Assembly (NCBI GenBank): GCA_019695375.1
Contig: JAIBAC010000007.1
Location: 1-41,331, forward strand
DNA from: Acidimicrobiia bacterium
GTDB lineage: Bacteria; Actinomycetota; Acidimicrobiia; UBA2766
Direction: 5' to 3'
Length of the DNA: 41,331 nt
Position numbers and translations under genes: made by a program
The notes under the pieces: generated by a model
Told to the model about the DNA's origin: nothing
The model's database searches: none
The model's input: only the letters and a program-made list of their open reading frames with translations
Part shown: positions 16,252-23,829 of the stretch, piece after piece
How the letters are laid out: each line of letters begins with the position of its first letter
Position numbering within the stretch: the stretch's first letter is position 1

Positions 16252-16485
16252 ATGTCACGGAACATCACCCTCTCCCTCCCCGACGAGCTCGTGCGCAAGG
16301 CGAAGGTGCTGGCCGCGCAGCGCGACACCTCGGTGTCCGCCCTCGTCGCGTCCCTACTGGAGCACCTCGTCGACCGCTCGAGCGGATACGACGAGGCCTG
16401 GGCCGACGAAGAGGCGGCGATGACCAGAGGCGTGCTCGAGGTGGGCGAGGTCACCTGGTCCCGCTCCGACCTCCACGAGCGGTAG
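16252..16485 (+). CDS. VapB-type antitoxin (CopG-like ribbon-helix-helix), module 2
   Basis: A 77-residue protein: RNITLSLPDELVRKAKVLAA (beta-strand and helix A), then DTSVSALVASLLEHLV (helix B), a typical ribbon-helix-helix domain. An acidic tail rich in Glu/Asp/Trp follows (EAWADEEAAM), suited to binding the toxin. It is 7 bp ahead of a PIN-domain gene. The transcript is probably leaderless. Confidence 0.83.
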   Translation: MSRNITLSLPDELVRKAKVLAAQRDTSVSALVASLLEHLVDRSSGYDEAWADEEAAMTRGVLEVGEVTWSRSDLHER

Positions 16486-16492
16486 AGCGACG

Positions 16493-16909
16493 ATGCAGTT
16501 CGTCGACACGAACGTGCTCCTGTACGCGTACGACGCATCCGCCACCGATCGCCACAGTGCCGCCAGCGAGCTGGTGGGACGCCTCGGGCGCTCTCGCCTC
16601 GGCGCGCTCAGCGTCCAGGTCCTCCAGGAGTTCTACGTGAACGCCGTCGCCAAGATCGCCACCCGGTTGACCCCCGAGGACGCTCGCCGGCGGCTGCGCA
16701 CGCTGAGCCGCTGGCCCGTGCACTCACCGTTACCCGCTGACGTGGTCGCCGCGAGCGTCATCAGCGAGGAGCACCGGATCTCGTTCTGGGACGCCATGAT
16801 CGTCCGCAGCGCCGCGGAGCTCGGGTGCGACACGCTCTGGACTGAGGATCTCAACGGCGGGCAGGTCATCGCCGGAGTCGAGGTCCGCAACCCCTTCACC
16901 GCTCCCTGA
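16493..16909 (+). CDS. vapC: VapC-type PIN-domain ribonuclease toxin, module 2
   Basis: A 138-residue PIN protein with the acidic site Asp5 (FVDTNVLLYAYD), Glu46 (VLQEFYVN), Asp100 (ISFWDAMIV) and Asp119 (LWTEDLNGG), all present. The sequence is of the VapC group with C-terminal NPF. It follows its antitoxin by 7 bp and is expected to be an endoribonuclease. Confidence 0.87.
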   Translation: MQFVDTNVLLYAYDASATDRHSAASELVGRLGRSRLGALSVQVLQEFYVNAVAKIATRLTPEDARRRLRTLSRWPVHSPLPADVVAASVISEEHRISFWDAMIVRSAAELGCDTLWTEDLNGGQVIAGVEVRNPFTAP

Positions 16910-16950
16910 TCGCTGTTCTCGGGGACCGAAGATGAGGTGTCGCCCACGCG

Positions 16951-16979
16951 TTGACGCCCCCGCGGGCCGGTGTTTTCAT
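16951..16979 (+). promoter_or_regulatory. Candidate promoter for the 41-residue peptide gene
   Basis: TTGACG (16951-16956) and TTTCAT (16974-16979) are separated by exactly 17 bp. The predicted start of transcription, near 16986, lies just before the GGAGG and GTG of the peptide frame. Confidence 0.4.
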
Positions 16980-17005
16980 GGACCCGAAGCAACGGAGGTC
17001 CGATC

Positions 17006-17131
17006 GTGGACAAGCTGGCCGAGGCGTTCCGCTCCCGTTGGATCCAAGGGGTCGTCCTGCTCGCAGGGGTCCTCGCGCTCGGGCCCTGCCCACCCCTGTG
17101 CCCACCGAACCCCTGGGGCGGCTGCCTCTGA
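17006..17131 (+). CDS. Small Cys/Pro-rich single-span membrane peptide, 41 residues
   Basis: I do not recognise a family. The frame has a GTG start with GGAGG 7 bp upstream and a well-spaced promoter. The product has a short amphipathic basic N-terminus (DKLAEAFRSRW), one hydrophobic helix (about 13-26, VVLLAGVLALG) and a rigid tail with three cysteines (Cys28, Cys32, Cys40) in a PCPPLCPP...GGC context. It could be a membrane peptide, a lipoprotein-like or secreted Cys peptide, or a small toxin; it lies between two toxin-antitoxin modules. The frame is short, so chance cannot be excluded. Confidence 0.5.
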   Translation: MDKLAEAFRSRWIQGVVLLAGVLALGPCPPLCPPNPWGGCL

Positions 17132-17161
17132 GGACCCCCGCCGTGCCGCCCTCGGCAGCGG

Positions 17162-17527
17162 TCACCTGATGTGGCGCACGCCTCGCCGGCGACCCCAACC
17201 GCGGTCGGCAGTCCACACCGTCGCGGCCAGACGGTCACCGAGGGCGAGACAGAGCCGGTCCGCCAGCGACAGAGCCGCGCCTCGCTGCCACATCGCCGCT
17301 GCCGCCTCGGCGTCGGACCTCGTGACCGGCTCAATCTCGAGCGCGTAGCTGGCGAGCAACGCCGACGCGAGACTCCAGCTCCCGCCGTGTGCCATGACCT
17401 TCTGGGCGACCTCGGACCAGTTCGCCGCGCCACACACCCCACCTGCGAGGAGCTCCCGCTCGACCGTGGCGGCACCCTTTTCGCCTTGGAGGAACGCGAG
17501 TAGCGCTGACGCGTCGAAGACGTTCAC
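17162..17527 (-). CDS. vapC: VapC-type PIN-domain ribonuclease toxin, module 3
   Basis: A 121-residue PIN protein starting MNVFDASALLAFLQGEKG, a classic VapC N-terminus. Acidic residues Asp5, Glu39 (NWSEVAQK), Asp90 (LSLADRLCLALG) and Asp108 (WTADRGW) are all in place. The GTG start overlaps the AbrB-type antitoxin stop (GTGA). The module faces module 2 tail to tail with only the small peptide gene between. Confidence 0.87.
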   Translation of the reverse strand: MNVFDASALLAFLQGEKGAATVERELLAGGVCGAANWSEVAQKVMAHGGSWSLASALLASYALEIEPVTRSDAEAAAAMWQRGAALSLADRLCLALGDRLAATVWTADRGWGRRRGVRHIR

Positions 17528-17769
17528 GAGGCGTCGTCGACGGCGGCGTCGCGGCGGCGGTCGGCCACGAGCTCGCCGACAAGGTCGAAGCCGGAGAGGT
17601 CGGCACGCACGAGTTCCTTCAGCTGCTGCCGGGTCAGCATCACCACGCCGCGCTCGGTCTCGATCAGGACCAGAGGTACGCCCTCGGCGAGGCCGGCCCG
17701 CTCGCGCAGCTCAGCCGGCACGACGAGCCGCCCTCGGTCTCCCATCATGACCGTGTACATCCCATCCAT
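17524..17769 (-). CDS. AbrB/MazE-fold antitoxin, module 3
   Basis: An 81-residue protein with a SpoVT/AbrB swapped-hairpin domain: MGDRGRLVVPAELRERAGL then GVPLVLIETERGVVMLTR. The C-terminal part (LVRADLSGFDLVGELVADRR) is the presumed toxin-binding helix. Its fold differs from the ribbon-helix-helix antitoxins of modules 1 and 2, so the three modules are not simple duplicates. The ATG at 17760 is an alternative start. Confidence 0.83.
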   Translation of the reverse strand: MDGMYTVMMGDRGRLVVPAELRERAGLAEGVPLVLIETERGVVMLTRQQLKELVRADLSGFDLVGELVADRRRDAAVDDAS

Positions 17770-17775
17770 GCCCCA

Positions 17776-17792
17776 ACCGTACCACTGAGTGG
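17776..17792 (-). promoter_or_regulatory. Promoter/operator of vapBC module 3
   Basis: A perfect inverted repeat CCACT-C-AGTGG (17782-17792) touches a -10-like TACGGT (17776-17781, minus strand) that ends 6 nt before the antitoxin ATG. This again suggests a leaderless, autoregulated message. Confidence 0.4.
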
Positions 17793-17823
17793 CCAGGAGC
17801 GGGACGAGCTCGGCGCCCTCCCC

Positions 17824-18654
17824 TCAGTGGCCCTTGAACTCGGGCTTGCGCTTCTCGACGAACGCCCGCGTGCCTTCGCGCGCGTCGTCGGTGTGCGCCG
17901 ACAGGGTCGCGGCGACGGCCTCGTAGTCGATCATCTCCTCGAGCGTCGACGTGAGGGCCTTGTGCACGAAGCGCCGCGCGAGGTCGACGGCGACGCTCGG
18001 TCCCTTGGCCAGCGTCTTGGCGTAGTCGAGCGCCGCCGCCAGGGCCTCGCCCTCGGGCACGAGCTCGTCGACGAGACCCTGCGCCAGGCACTCGTCGGCT
18101 TCGAGGATGCGGCCGGTCTCGACCATCATCAGCGCCGTCGACAGGCTCGTGACCCGTGGGAGCAGCCACGTGATCCCGCAGTCGGGAGCGAACCCGAGGC
18201 GCACCATCGCCGCACACATGCGCGTCGTCGAGTCGGCGAAGCGGCGGTCACACGCGAGCGCGAACGCGAGGCCGGCACCCATCGCGGGGCCGCTGATAGC
18301 GGCGATGACGGGCTTGTCGACCTCGACGATCCAGCGCGTCACGTCCGCCACCGGCCCCGCGGGGGTCTTGCGCTGGTAGCGCTCGAGCGGGATGTCGGAC
18401 AGGCCCGGCATCCCGCGATCGGCGTCGCCGCTGAGCCACTCGGCGTCACCGCCGGAGGAGAACGCACGGCCGGCCCCGGTGAGCACGATCACGCGCACGT
18501 CGTCGCGCTGGCGCAGCTCGCGGAAGAGGTCGAGGAGGTCGACTGCGAGATCCCATGTGATCGCGTTGAGTCGCTCGGGACGGTTCAGCGTGAGGACGCC
18601 GACACCCTCGTCGACCTCGAAGATGTACTCGGGCTGGGACTCTGAAGCGGTCAT
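17824..18654 (-). CDS. Enoyl-CoA hydratase/isomerase family protein (PaaG/ECI-like)
   Basis: A 276-residue crotonase. Oxyanion-hole segments are FSSGGDAEWL and ISGPAMGAGLAFALACD. The active-site strand reads RLGFAPDCGITWLLPR, with Asp where hydratases have the second Glu and no first Glu; this is the pattern of isomerase-type members such as PaaG and enoyl-CoA isomerases, so double-bond isomerisation is more likely than hydration. The C-terminus ending RKPEFKGH is family-typical. It is the second gene of a two-gene operon behind the LLM oxidoreductase. Confidence 0.88.
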   Translation of the reverse strand: MTASESQPEYIFEVDEGVGVLTLNRPERLNAITWDLAVDLLDLFRELRQRDDVRVIVLTGAGRAFSSGGDAEWLSGDADRGMPGLSDIPLERYQRKTPAGPVADVTRWIVEVDKPVIAAISGPAMGAGLAFALACDRRFADSTTRMCAAMVRLGFAPDCGITWLLPRVTSLSTALMMVETGRILEADECLAQGLVDELVPEGEALAAALDYAKTLAKGPSVAVDLARRFVHKALTSTLEEMIDYEAVAATLSAHTDDAREGTRAFVEKRKPEFKGH

Positions 18655-18687
18655 CTCGCGCCTTCTCTGGTCGTCAACGTGGGTGGT

Positions 18688-19761
18688 TCACGGAAGTGGC
18701 TGCCGGATCGCGGCGACGGTCTCGCGCAGCCAGTCCTCGTCGCGGCGCAGCCGCGCCGGCAGGTCGAGGAGCACGGAGTCGAAGATCCCGCCACATCTGG
18801 CACGCACCTCGGCGGCGAGGTCGTCGCGGCGGCACACGATCGCCCACTCACGCACCATCTCGTCGGACACGCACGCGCCGAGCTCCTTCCAGCGACCCTC
18901 ACGTGACATCTGGTGCAGCCGCGCGGCGGCGTCGCCCCAGCCGTGGAACTCGAGCACGCTCCGGTACGTGGGCGTCGTCGCGTAGAAGGCGATGTGCTTC
19001 TTGATCGCGGCGACGGCGGCCTCCACAGCGGCGTCGTCCTCGCCGACCGCGAGGAACGGCGCGCCGACGACGTCGACCGCACCGACGTCGCGCCCTCCGC
19101 GCGCGGCGCCCGCTGCGACCGCCGGTAGCACGACCTCACGCGTGAACCGGAACGTCGCGATCGGGTGCAGCCGCAGGCCGCGGCAGAGCTCGCCGGCGAG
19201 GCTCGCCATGTAGGGGTTCACGGCCGCCACGTACACGGGTACGTCGGCGTGCTCGATCGGGCCAGGGTTGAAGAAGGGGTTCATGAGCGTGAAGCGGTAG
19301 TGCTCACCCTCGAAGTCCGGACGCGCCGCCGGACCCGCGGAGAACGCGGCGAACATCTCGCCGAGGCACTTCACGTACTCGCGCATGCGTGGCCCGGGTG
19401 GGTCGTCCCACGTGGCGGCGTAACGGCGCTCGACGTGGCTGCGCACCTGAGTCCCGAGGCCGAGCTCGAAGCGCCCGCCCGAGAGCTGCTGGAGGTCCCA
19501 CGCGACCTGCGCGGTGACCATCGGGCTGCGCGGGAACGCGATCGCGACGTTGGTGCCGAGCACGATCGTGTCGGTGTGCTCCGCCGCGATCGCGAGCGGC
19601 AGGAACGGGTCGTGGCCGGCCTCGGCGACGGTCACCACGTCGAAGCCGATCTCCTCGGCCTTGCGCGCGGCGGCGACGATCGCGTCGATCGTGAGCCGCG
19701 ACCCGCCGTCACCGCCGTACTGGTCGGTGTCGGGACCCAACATCACGGTCTGGACCCTCAC
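18688..19761 (-). CDS. LLM-class (luciferase-like) oxidoreductase, probably F420-dependent
   Basis: A 357-residue TIM-barrel protein of the luciferase-like superfamily: AARKAEEIGFDVVTVAEAGHDPF, TIVLGTNVAIAFPRSPMVTAQVA and DLQQLSGGRFELGLGTQV are the standard F420/FMN-site motifs. In actinobacteria this TIGR03617-like group usually uses F420. The GTG start (VRVQTVMLGP) has GGAGG 10 bp upstream; the longer frame upstream is antisense to other genes. It is divergent from the SDR at 19922, with two shared operators between, and likely catalyses a redox step on the same substrate class. Confidence 0.86.
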   Translation of the reverse strand: MRVQTVMLGPDTDQYGGDGGSRLTIDAIVAAARKAEEIGFDVVTVAEAGHDPFLPLAIAAEHTDTIVLGTNVAIAFPRSPMVTAQVAWDLQQLSGGRFELGLGTQVRSHVERRYAATWDDPPGPRMREYVKCLGEMFAAFSAGPAARPDFEGEHYRFTLMNPFFNPGPIEHADVPVYVAAVNPYMASLAGELCRGLRLHPIATFRFTREVVLPAVAAGAARGGRDVGAVDVVGAPFLAVGEDDAAVEAAVAAIKKHIAFYATTPTYRSVLEFHGWGDAAARLHQMSREGRWKELGACVSDEMVREWAIVCRRDDLAAEVRARCGGIFDSVLLDLPARLRRDEDWLRETVAAIRQPLP

Positions 19762-19811
19762 GTGGTGCACCTCCGTGTACCCGCGCCCACAGCGCTTGAC
19801 GGGCCGCCAGG

Positions 19812-19828
19812 CTAACCGATTGGTAGTA
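19812..19828 (-). promoter_or_regulatory. Shared 17-bp operator, site C1 (toward the LLM gene)
   Basis: Read toward the LLM gene it is TACTACCAATCGGTTAG, ending 50 bp before the GTG at 19761. One core position differs (CGGT in place of TGGT). Confidence 0.65.
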
Positions 19829-19832
19829 ACTT

Positions 19833-19849
19833 TACTGCTAAACGGGTAG
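19833..19849 (+). promoter_or_regulatory. Shared operator, weaker site C2 (toward the SDR gene)
   Basis: TACTGCTAAACGGGTAG matches 11 of 15 defined positions and points toward the SDR at 19922. Its centre is 21 bp from C1, repeating the paired arrangement of B1/B2. Confidence 0.45.
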
Positions 19850-19921
19850 TCTGTCCCGCAGTTGCTCAGCCGGCGCTTCCACAAGGAGCCGGCGCGACTC
19901 TCACGGCGACAGGGGAAAAGC

Positions 19922-20692
19922 GTGAGCGACACGAACGAATCGGGGATCGACCGGCCACGCGTGGCCTTCGTCACGGGCGCGGCGTCCGGGATCGGACGCG
20001 CGACGGCGGTGCGCTTCGGCGCTGCGGGCTCGCAGGTGTGCTGCTTCGACCTGCAGGCCGACGCCGCCGAAGCCACGGCGGAATCCATCCGCGACGCCGG
20101 TGGCGATGCGATCGGCGTCGGAGTCGACGTCAGCGACGAGGTCGGGGTGAAGTCCGCGGTCGCCACCGGCCTCGACCACTTCGGCCATCTCGACGTGCTC
20201 GCCAACGTCGCCGGCATCGGCCGCTTCCAGCTCACGACCGAGGAGTCGGTCGAGGAGTGGGACCGGATCCTGAGCGTGAACCTGACCGGCACGTTCCTGA
20301 TGTGCCGCGAGGCGCTGCCGGCCCTCGTCGAGACCAAGGGCGTCATCGTCAACGTGGCGTCGCTGGCGGGCCTCCAGGCGCATCCGTACGCGGTCGCGTA
20401 CTGCGCGTCCAAGGGCGGAGTCGTGATGCTGACCAAGACCCTCGCGCTCGAGTACGCGGCACAGGGCGTCCGCGTGAACGCGCTCTGCCCGAGCGGGGTG
20501 AACACGCCGCTGCTCGGAGGGTTCGCCAAGCCCGAGGGTGCCAACGGAGACCTGTTCGGCCGCATCGTCCCGATCACGTGCCAGCTCAGCGAGCCCGAGG
20601 AGATGGCGGCCGCCATCGACTTCCTCGCCTCGCCCGAGATGCCGAACATGACCGGCACCCTCCTCGTCGTCGACGGCGGCGTCTCGGTCTGA
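19922..20692 (+). CDS. Short-chain dehydrogenase/reductase
   Basis: A 256-residue classical SDR: TGAASGIG at 18-25, NVAG at 95-98, and catalytic Ser147, Tyr160, Lys164 with standard spacing. FDLQADAAEAT after strand 2 favours NAD(H). The C-terminal MTGTLLVVDGGVSV is typical. The GTG has AGGGGA upstream. It is 10 bp ahead of the acyl-CoA dehydrogenase gene, so an alcohol/ketone step in the same pathway is likely. Confidence 0.88.
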   Translation: MSDTNESGIDRPRVAFVTGAASGIGRATAVRFGAAGSQVCCFDLQADAAEATAESIRDAGGDAIGVGVDVSDEVGVKSAVATGLDHFGHLDVLANVAGIGRFQLTTEESVEEWDRILSVNLTGTFLMCREALPALVETKGVIVNVASLAGLQAHPYAVAYCASKGGVVMLTKTLALEYAAQGVRVNALCPSGVNTPLLGGFAKPEGANGDLFGRIVPITCQLSEPEEMAAAIDFLASPEMPNMTGTLLVVDGGVSV

Positions 20693-20702
20693 GGAACCCA
20701 CG

Positions 20703-21887
20703 GTGGACCTGAACGACTCACCGACCGAGGCCGCCTTCCGCAAGGAGGCACGGGCCTTCCTCGACACCCACGCGCCGGCGGTGCGCGAGTCGCTCGACCG
20801 CGACCTCGCCGACCACGCCGAACCGGCGCGCGAGGTCATGCTCGACTGGCAGCAGACGCTCTTCGACAACGGCTGGGCCGCGATCACGTGGCCCGAGGAG
20901 CACGGCGGCCGCGGCGGCGGGCCCGTCGAGCAGATCATCTGGAACCAGGAGTGCAGCCGCGCCAACGTGCCGGCATCGATAAACATCGTCGGCATCGGCA
21001 TGGCAGGACCGGCGATCATCGCGCACGGCACGGAGGAACAGCGCTCACGCCACCTGCGCAACATCCTCGACGGCACCGAGATCTGGTGCCAGCTCTTCAG
21101 CGAGCCCGACGCGGGCTCCGACCTCGCAGCCGTGCGCACGCGAGCCGTGCGTGACGGCGACGACTGGGTCGTGTCGGGCCAGAAGGTGTGGTCGTCGGGC
21201 GGGCACTACGCCGACTGGGGCATCCTGCTCGCTCGCACCGACCCGAGCGTGCCCAAGCACGACGGCATCACGTTCTTCCTCGTCGACATGACCACACCCG
21301 GCGTGAACGCCCTGCCGCTGCGGCAGGTGACCGGCGACGCCCACTTCGCCGAGGTGTTCCTCGACGAGGTGCGCATCCCCGACAGCCGGCGCATCGGCGA
21401 CGTCGGCGCCGGTTGGTCGGTGGCGGTGACGACGATCCTGCACGAGCGCATGACCCTCGGCGGCTCGCTCGGCGTGTTCCAGCTCGACGACCTCGTCGAG
21501 CTCGCGCGCGAGTGCGCTCCGGTCTCGCCTGCCGTCCGCGACCAGGTGATGCGGCTGTACTCGCGCGACCGCATCCTCGACCTGCTCAACGCACGGATCA
21601 TCTCCAAGCTCGGTGCCGGTGAGATCCCGACGGCCGAGGGCTCGATCGCCAAGATCTGCGCCGCGCGGGTGCTCAGCGACGCGGCCGACGCCGCCATCGC
21701 CCTCGCCGGACCACGCCTCCTCGTCGACACCCGCCCCTGGCAGCGCCTCTTCCTGTGGGCGCCGGGCATCCACATCGGCGGCGGCACCGACGAGGTGCAG
21801 CGCAACGCTGTCGCCGAACGCGTGCTCGGCCTGCCGCGGGAGAAGGACGAGAGCCGCACGACACCCTTCGACCAGGTCCAGCGCTGA
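20703..21887 (+). CDS. Acyl-CoA dehydrogenase (FadE type)
   Basis: A 394-residue acyl-CoA dehydrogenase: WPEEHGGRGGGPVEQIIWNQE in the N-terminal helical domain, QLFSEPDAGSDLA (flavin-binding strand), GQKVWSSGGHYADW, and the C-terminal GGGTDEVQRNAVAERVLGLPR. At the usual catalytic Glu position (YEGT of MCAD) the sequence reads GGGT, so the base probably comes from another helix, as in isovaleryl-CoA dehydrogenase-type and several actinobacterial FadE proteins. It starts with GTG. EtfAB from the neighbouring operon is the expected electron acceptor. Confidence 0.9.
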   Translation: MDLNDSPTEAAFRKEARAFLDTHAPAVRESLDRDLADHAEPAREVMLDWQQTLFDNGWAAITWPEEHGGRGGGPVEQIIWNQECSRANVPASINIVGIGMAGPAIIAHGTEEQRSRHLRNILDGTEIWCQLFSEPDAGSDLAAVRTRAVRDGDDWVVSGQKVWSSGGHYADWGILLARTDPSVPKHDGITFFLVDMTTPGVNALPLRQVTGDAHFAEVFLDEVRIPDSRRIGDVGAGWSVAVTTILHERMTLGGSLGVFQLDDLVELARECAPVSPAVRDQVMRLYSRDRILDLLNARIISKLGAGEIPTAEGSIAKICAARVLSDAADAAIALAGPRLLVDTRPWQRLFLWAPGIHIGGGTDEVQRNAVAERVLGLPREKDESRTTPFDQVQR

Positions 21888-22008
21888 GCTCGCGACTATT
21901 TCCTCGCTTCATTCGCGAACATCTGTAACGAAGGGCGTCCGGCGCTGGTCACCACTGACGTTGCCACCACGGCGGCGCGTCTCCCGACCCCGAGCCGACA
22001 GGACGCCC

Positions 22009-23577
22009 ATGCGCATCCGCTTCATCGAGCCCCGGCCCCCCGGCCACCACGTCTACGACCAGGCACTCCTGCCGCGGCTCGGCCTACCGCTCATGGCGCG
22101 GATGCTCGCCGAACGCGGCCACGACGTGGCGTCCTACTGCGAGGCGCTCGCCCCGATCGACGTCGAGGACTGCCTCTCCGCCGATCTCGTGGGCATCTCG
22201 TCGACCACCTCGACCCAGCCCTACGCGTACGCGATCGCCGACGAGATCGAGGCCGCGGGCGTGCCCGTCGTCATGGGCGGTCCGCACGTGTCGTTCATGA
22301 CCGACGAGGCGCTCGAGCACGCCACGTACGTGGTGCGCGGCGAGGGCGAACGCACGATCGTCGAGCTCGTCCACGCGATCGAGTGCGACCTGCCCCTCGG
22401 CGAGATCGACGGGCTCTCGTGGCGGCTCGGCACGGGCGAGACGTTCCACAACCGTGCGCGCCCAGCCTGCAGTCAGGAGGAGTTCGAGGCGCTGCCCGCA
22501 CCCGACCTCACGATCGTCAGGGGCCACGAGCGCATGGGCATCAAGCCGATCATGACCCAGTGGGGTTGCACCTTCAACTGCGACTTCTGCTCGGTGACGG
22601 CGATGTTCTCGCGGCGGGTGCGCCACCGCCGCAACGACCAGGTGCTCGCCGAGCTACAGGGCCTCGACTGCGACCAGGTCTTCTTCCACGACGACTGCTT
22701 CGTCGTGAACAAGCGCCGCACACGCGAGCTGCTCACGTCGATGATCGAGACCGACACGACGCCGGAGTGGTACGCGCAGGTGCGCGCTGCTGAGACCGTG
22801 TACTCGTCGAAGGCGCAGCACACGCCCGACCACGAGTTCCTGTCGCTGATGCGGCGTGCGAACTGCTCGATGGTGATGGTCGGCTTCGAATCGGTCTCCG
22901 ACGAGAGCCTCGGCGAGATGAACAAGAAGCAGGAGGTCGCCGACATCACACGCTCGGTCGACCTGTTCCACGAGCACGGCATGAAGGTCCACGGCATGTT
23001 CATCGCCGGCCTCGACGCCGACGAGGTCGACGCCGCCGACCGCATCACCGACTTCGCCAAGGCGCACGGCATCGACACGATCCAGATCATGATCGAGGTG
23101 CCTCTGCCCGGCACGCACCTGTTCCAGCGGGTCACGTCCCAGGGCCGCATCCTCACGTCGGACTGGTCGTTCTACGACGGCCACCACGCCGTCATGGCGC
23201 CGGCGCGCTCGAGCGCCGCGGACCTGCAACTCGCCGTCGTCGGCGCCATGGAGCGCTTCTACGACCTGCGCAGCATCGTGGGGCCGTCGCTGTCGGGGAC
23301 GATCCGGGAGCTACCCCAGATCGTGCGGTCGGCATTGCGACGCCGCTCGATCGCGGCGCTGCCGCGCCTGTCGCTGCTCATGCTGCGGCGCCGCTGGCAG
23401 GAAGCGCTCGATCTCGTCGCCGACCGCCTGCCGCCCGAGGACATCGGCCGCTTCCGCGCCTCGATCGCGGTGCCGGCGCTGCGTGCGTACGGCCGCCGCC
23501 AGCTCGCCAAGTTCCGCAGCCAGCCGCGCACCCTTGAATACCTCGACCACCTCCGCGCGCTCCCCGCCCCCGGCTGA
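22009..23577 (+). CDS. B12-binding-domain radical SAM enzyme (BchE/class B type)
   Basis: A 522-residue protein. Residues 1-130 form a cobalamin-binding-like Rossmann domain (LVGISSTTSTQ, VVMGGPHVSF, VVRGEGERTIVELV), without the DxHxxG motif. The radical SAM cluster motif is Cys187-x3-Cys191-x2-Cys194, followed by FFHDDCFVVN, MVGFESVSD and GMKVHGMFIAGLD. The C-terminus is Arg-rich helical. Members methylate unactivated carbons or do ring rearrangements (BchE, hopanoid HpnP, phosphonate methylases). It has its own 121-bp upstream region without the shared operator, so it is probably outside the regulon. Substrate unknown. Confidence 0.87.
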   Translation: MRIRFIEPRPPGHHVYDQALLPRLGLPLMARMLAERGHDVASYCEALAPIDVEDCLSADLVGISSTTSTQPYAYAIADEIEAAGVPVVMGGPHVSFMTDEALEHATYVVRGEGERTIVELVHAIECDLPLGEIDGLSWRLGTGETFHNRARPACSQEEFEALPAPDLTIVRGHERMGIKPIMTQWGCTFNCDFCSVTAMFSRRVRHRRNDQVLAELQGLDCDQVFFHDDCFVVNKRRTRELLTSMIETDTTPEWYAQVRAAETVYSSKAQHTPDHEFLSLMRRANCSMVMVGFESVSDESLGEMNKKQEVADITRSVDLFHEHGMKVHGMFIAGLDADEVDAADRITDFAKAHGIDTIQIMIEVPLPGTHLFQRVTSQGRILTSDWSFYDGHHAVMAPARSSAADLQLAVVGAMERFYDLRSIVGPSLSGTIRELPQIVRSALRRRSIAALPRLSLLMLRRRWQEALDLVADRLPPEDIGRFRASIAVPALRAYGRRQLAKFRSQPRTLEYLDHLRALPAPG

Positions 23578-23588
23578 GCCCCGATCGC

Positions 23589-23820
23589 GCCCCCCCGCCA
23601 AACGCGGGCGGCCTCCTAAACGCGGGCGGCCTGACCCGTCAGCAAGACATCCCGCCCGCGTTTGCGAGACGCCCCCCCGCCAAACGCGGGCGACCTGACC
23701 CGTCAGCGAGACATCCCGCCCGCGTTTGCGAGACGCCCCCCCGCCAAACGCGGGCGACCTGACCCGTCAGCATGTCATTTCGCCCGCGTTTGGGGTTCGC
23801 CGCCCGCCCGCGTTTGGGCC
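23589..23820. repeat. Tandem array of 64-bp GC-rich palindromic units
   Basis: Three successive units start at 23589, 23671 and 23735; the second and third are 64 bp, the first 82 bp because an 18-bp piece is duplicated inside it. A partial unit follows to about 23820. Each unit has AAACGCGGGC paired with GCCCGCGTTT across a central CTGAC-CC-GTCAG mini-hairpin, so each can form one long cruciform. The array fills the space between the convergent radical SAM and CrtI-like genes and could act as a two-way terminator. No spacers differ as in CRISPR. Confidence 0.75.
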
Positions 23821-23829
23821 GCGAAGCGC

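Noticed and set aside
19762-20751. N-terminal extension of the LLM oxidoreductase
   Set aside because: It runs antisense through the SDR gene and the shared operators; the GTG with GGAGG at 19761 is far better.
21888-22008. Promoter or shared operator before the radical SAM gene
   Set aside because: No ACCA-N2-TGGT core and no convincing -35/-10 pair; only a short CGCGA/TCGCG inverted repeat is visible.
23589-23820. CRISPR array
   Set aside because: The units are tandem and nearly identical throughout, without unique spacers, and no cas gene is present.
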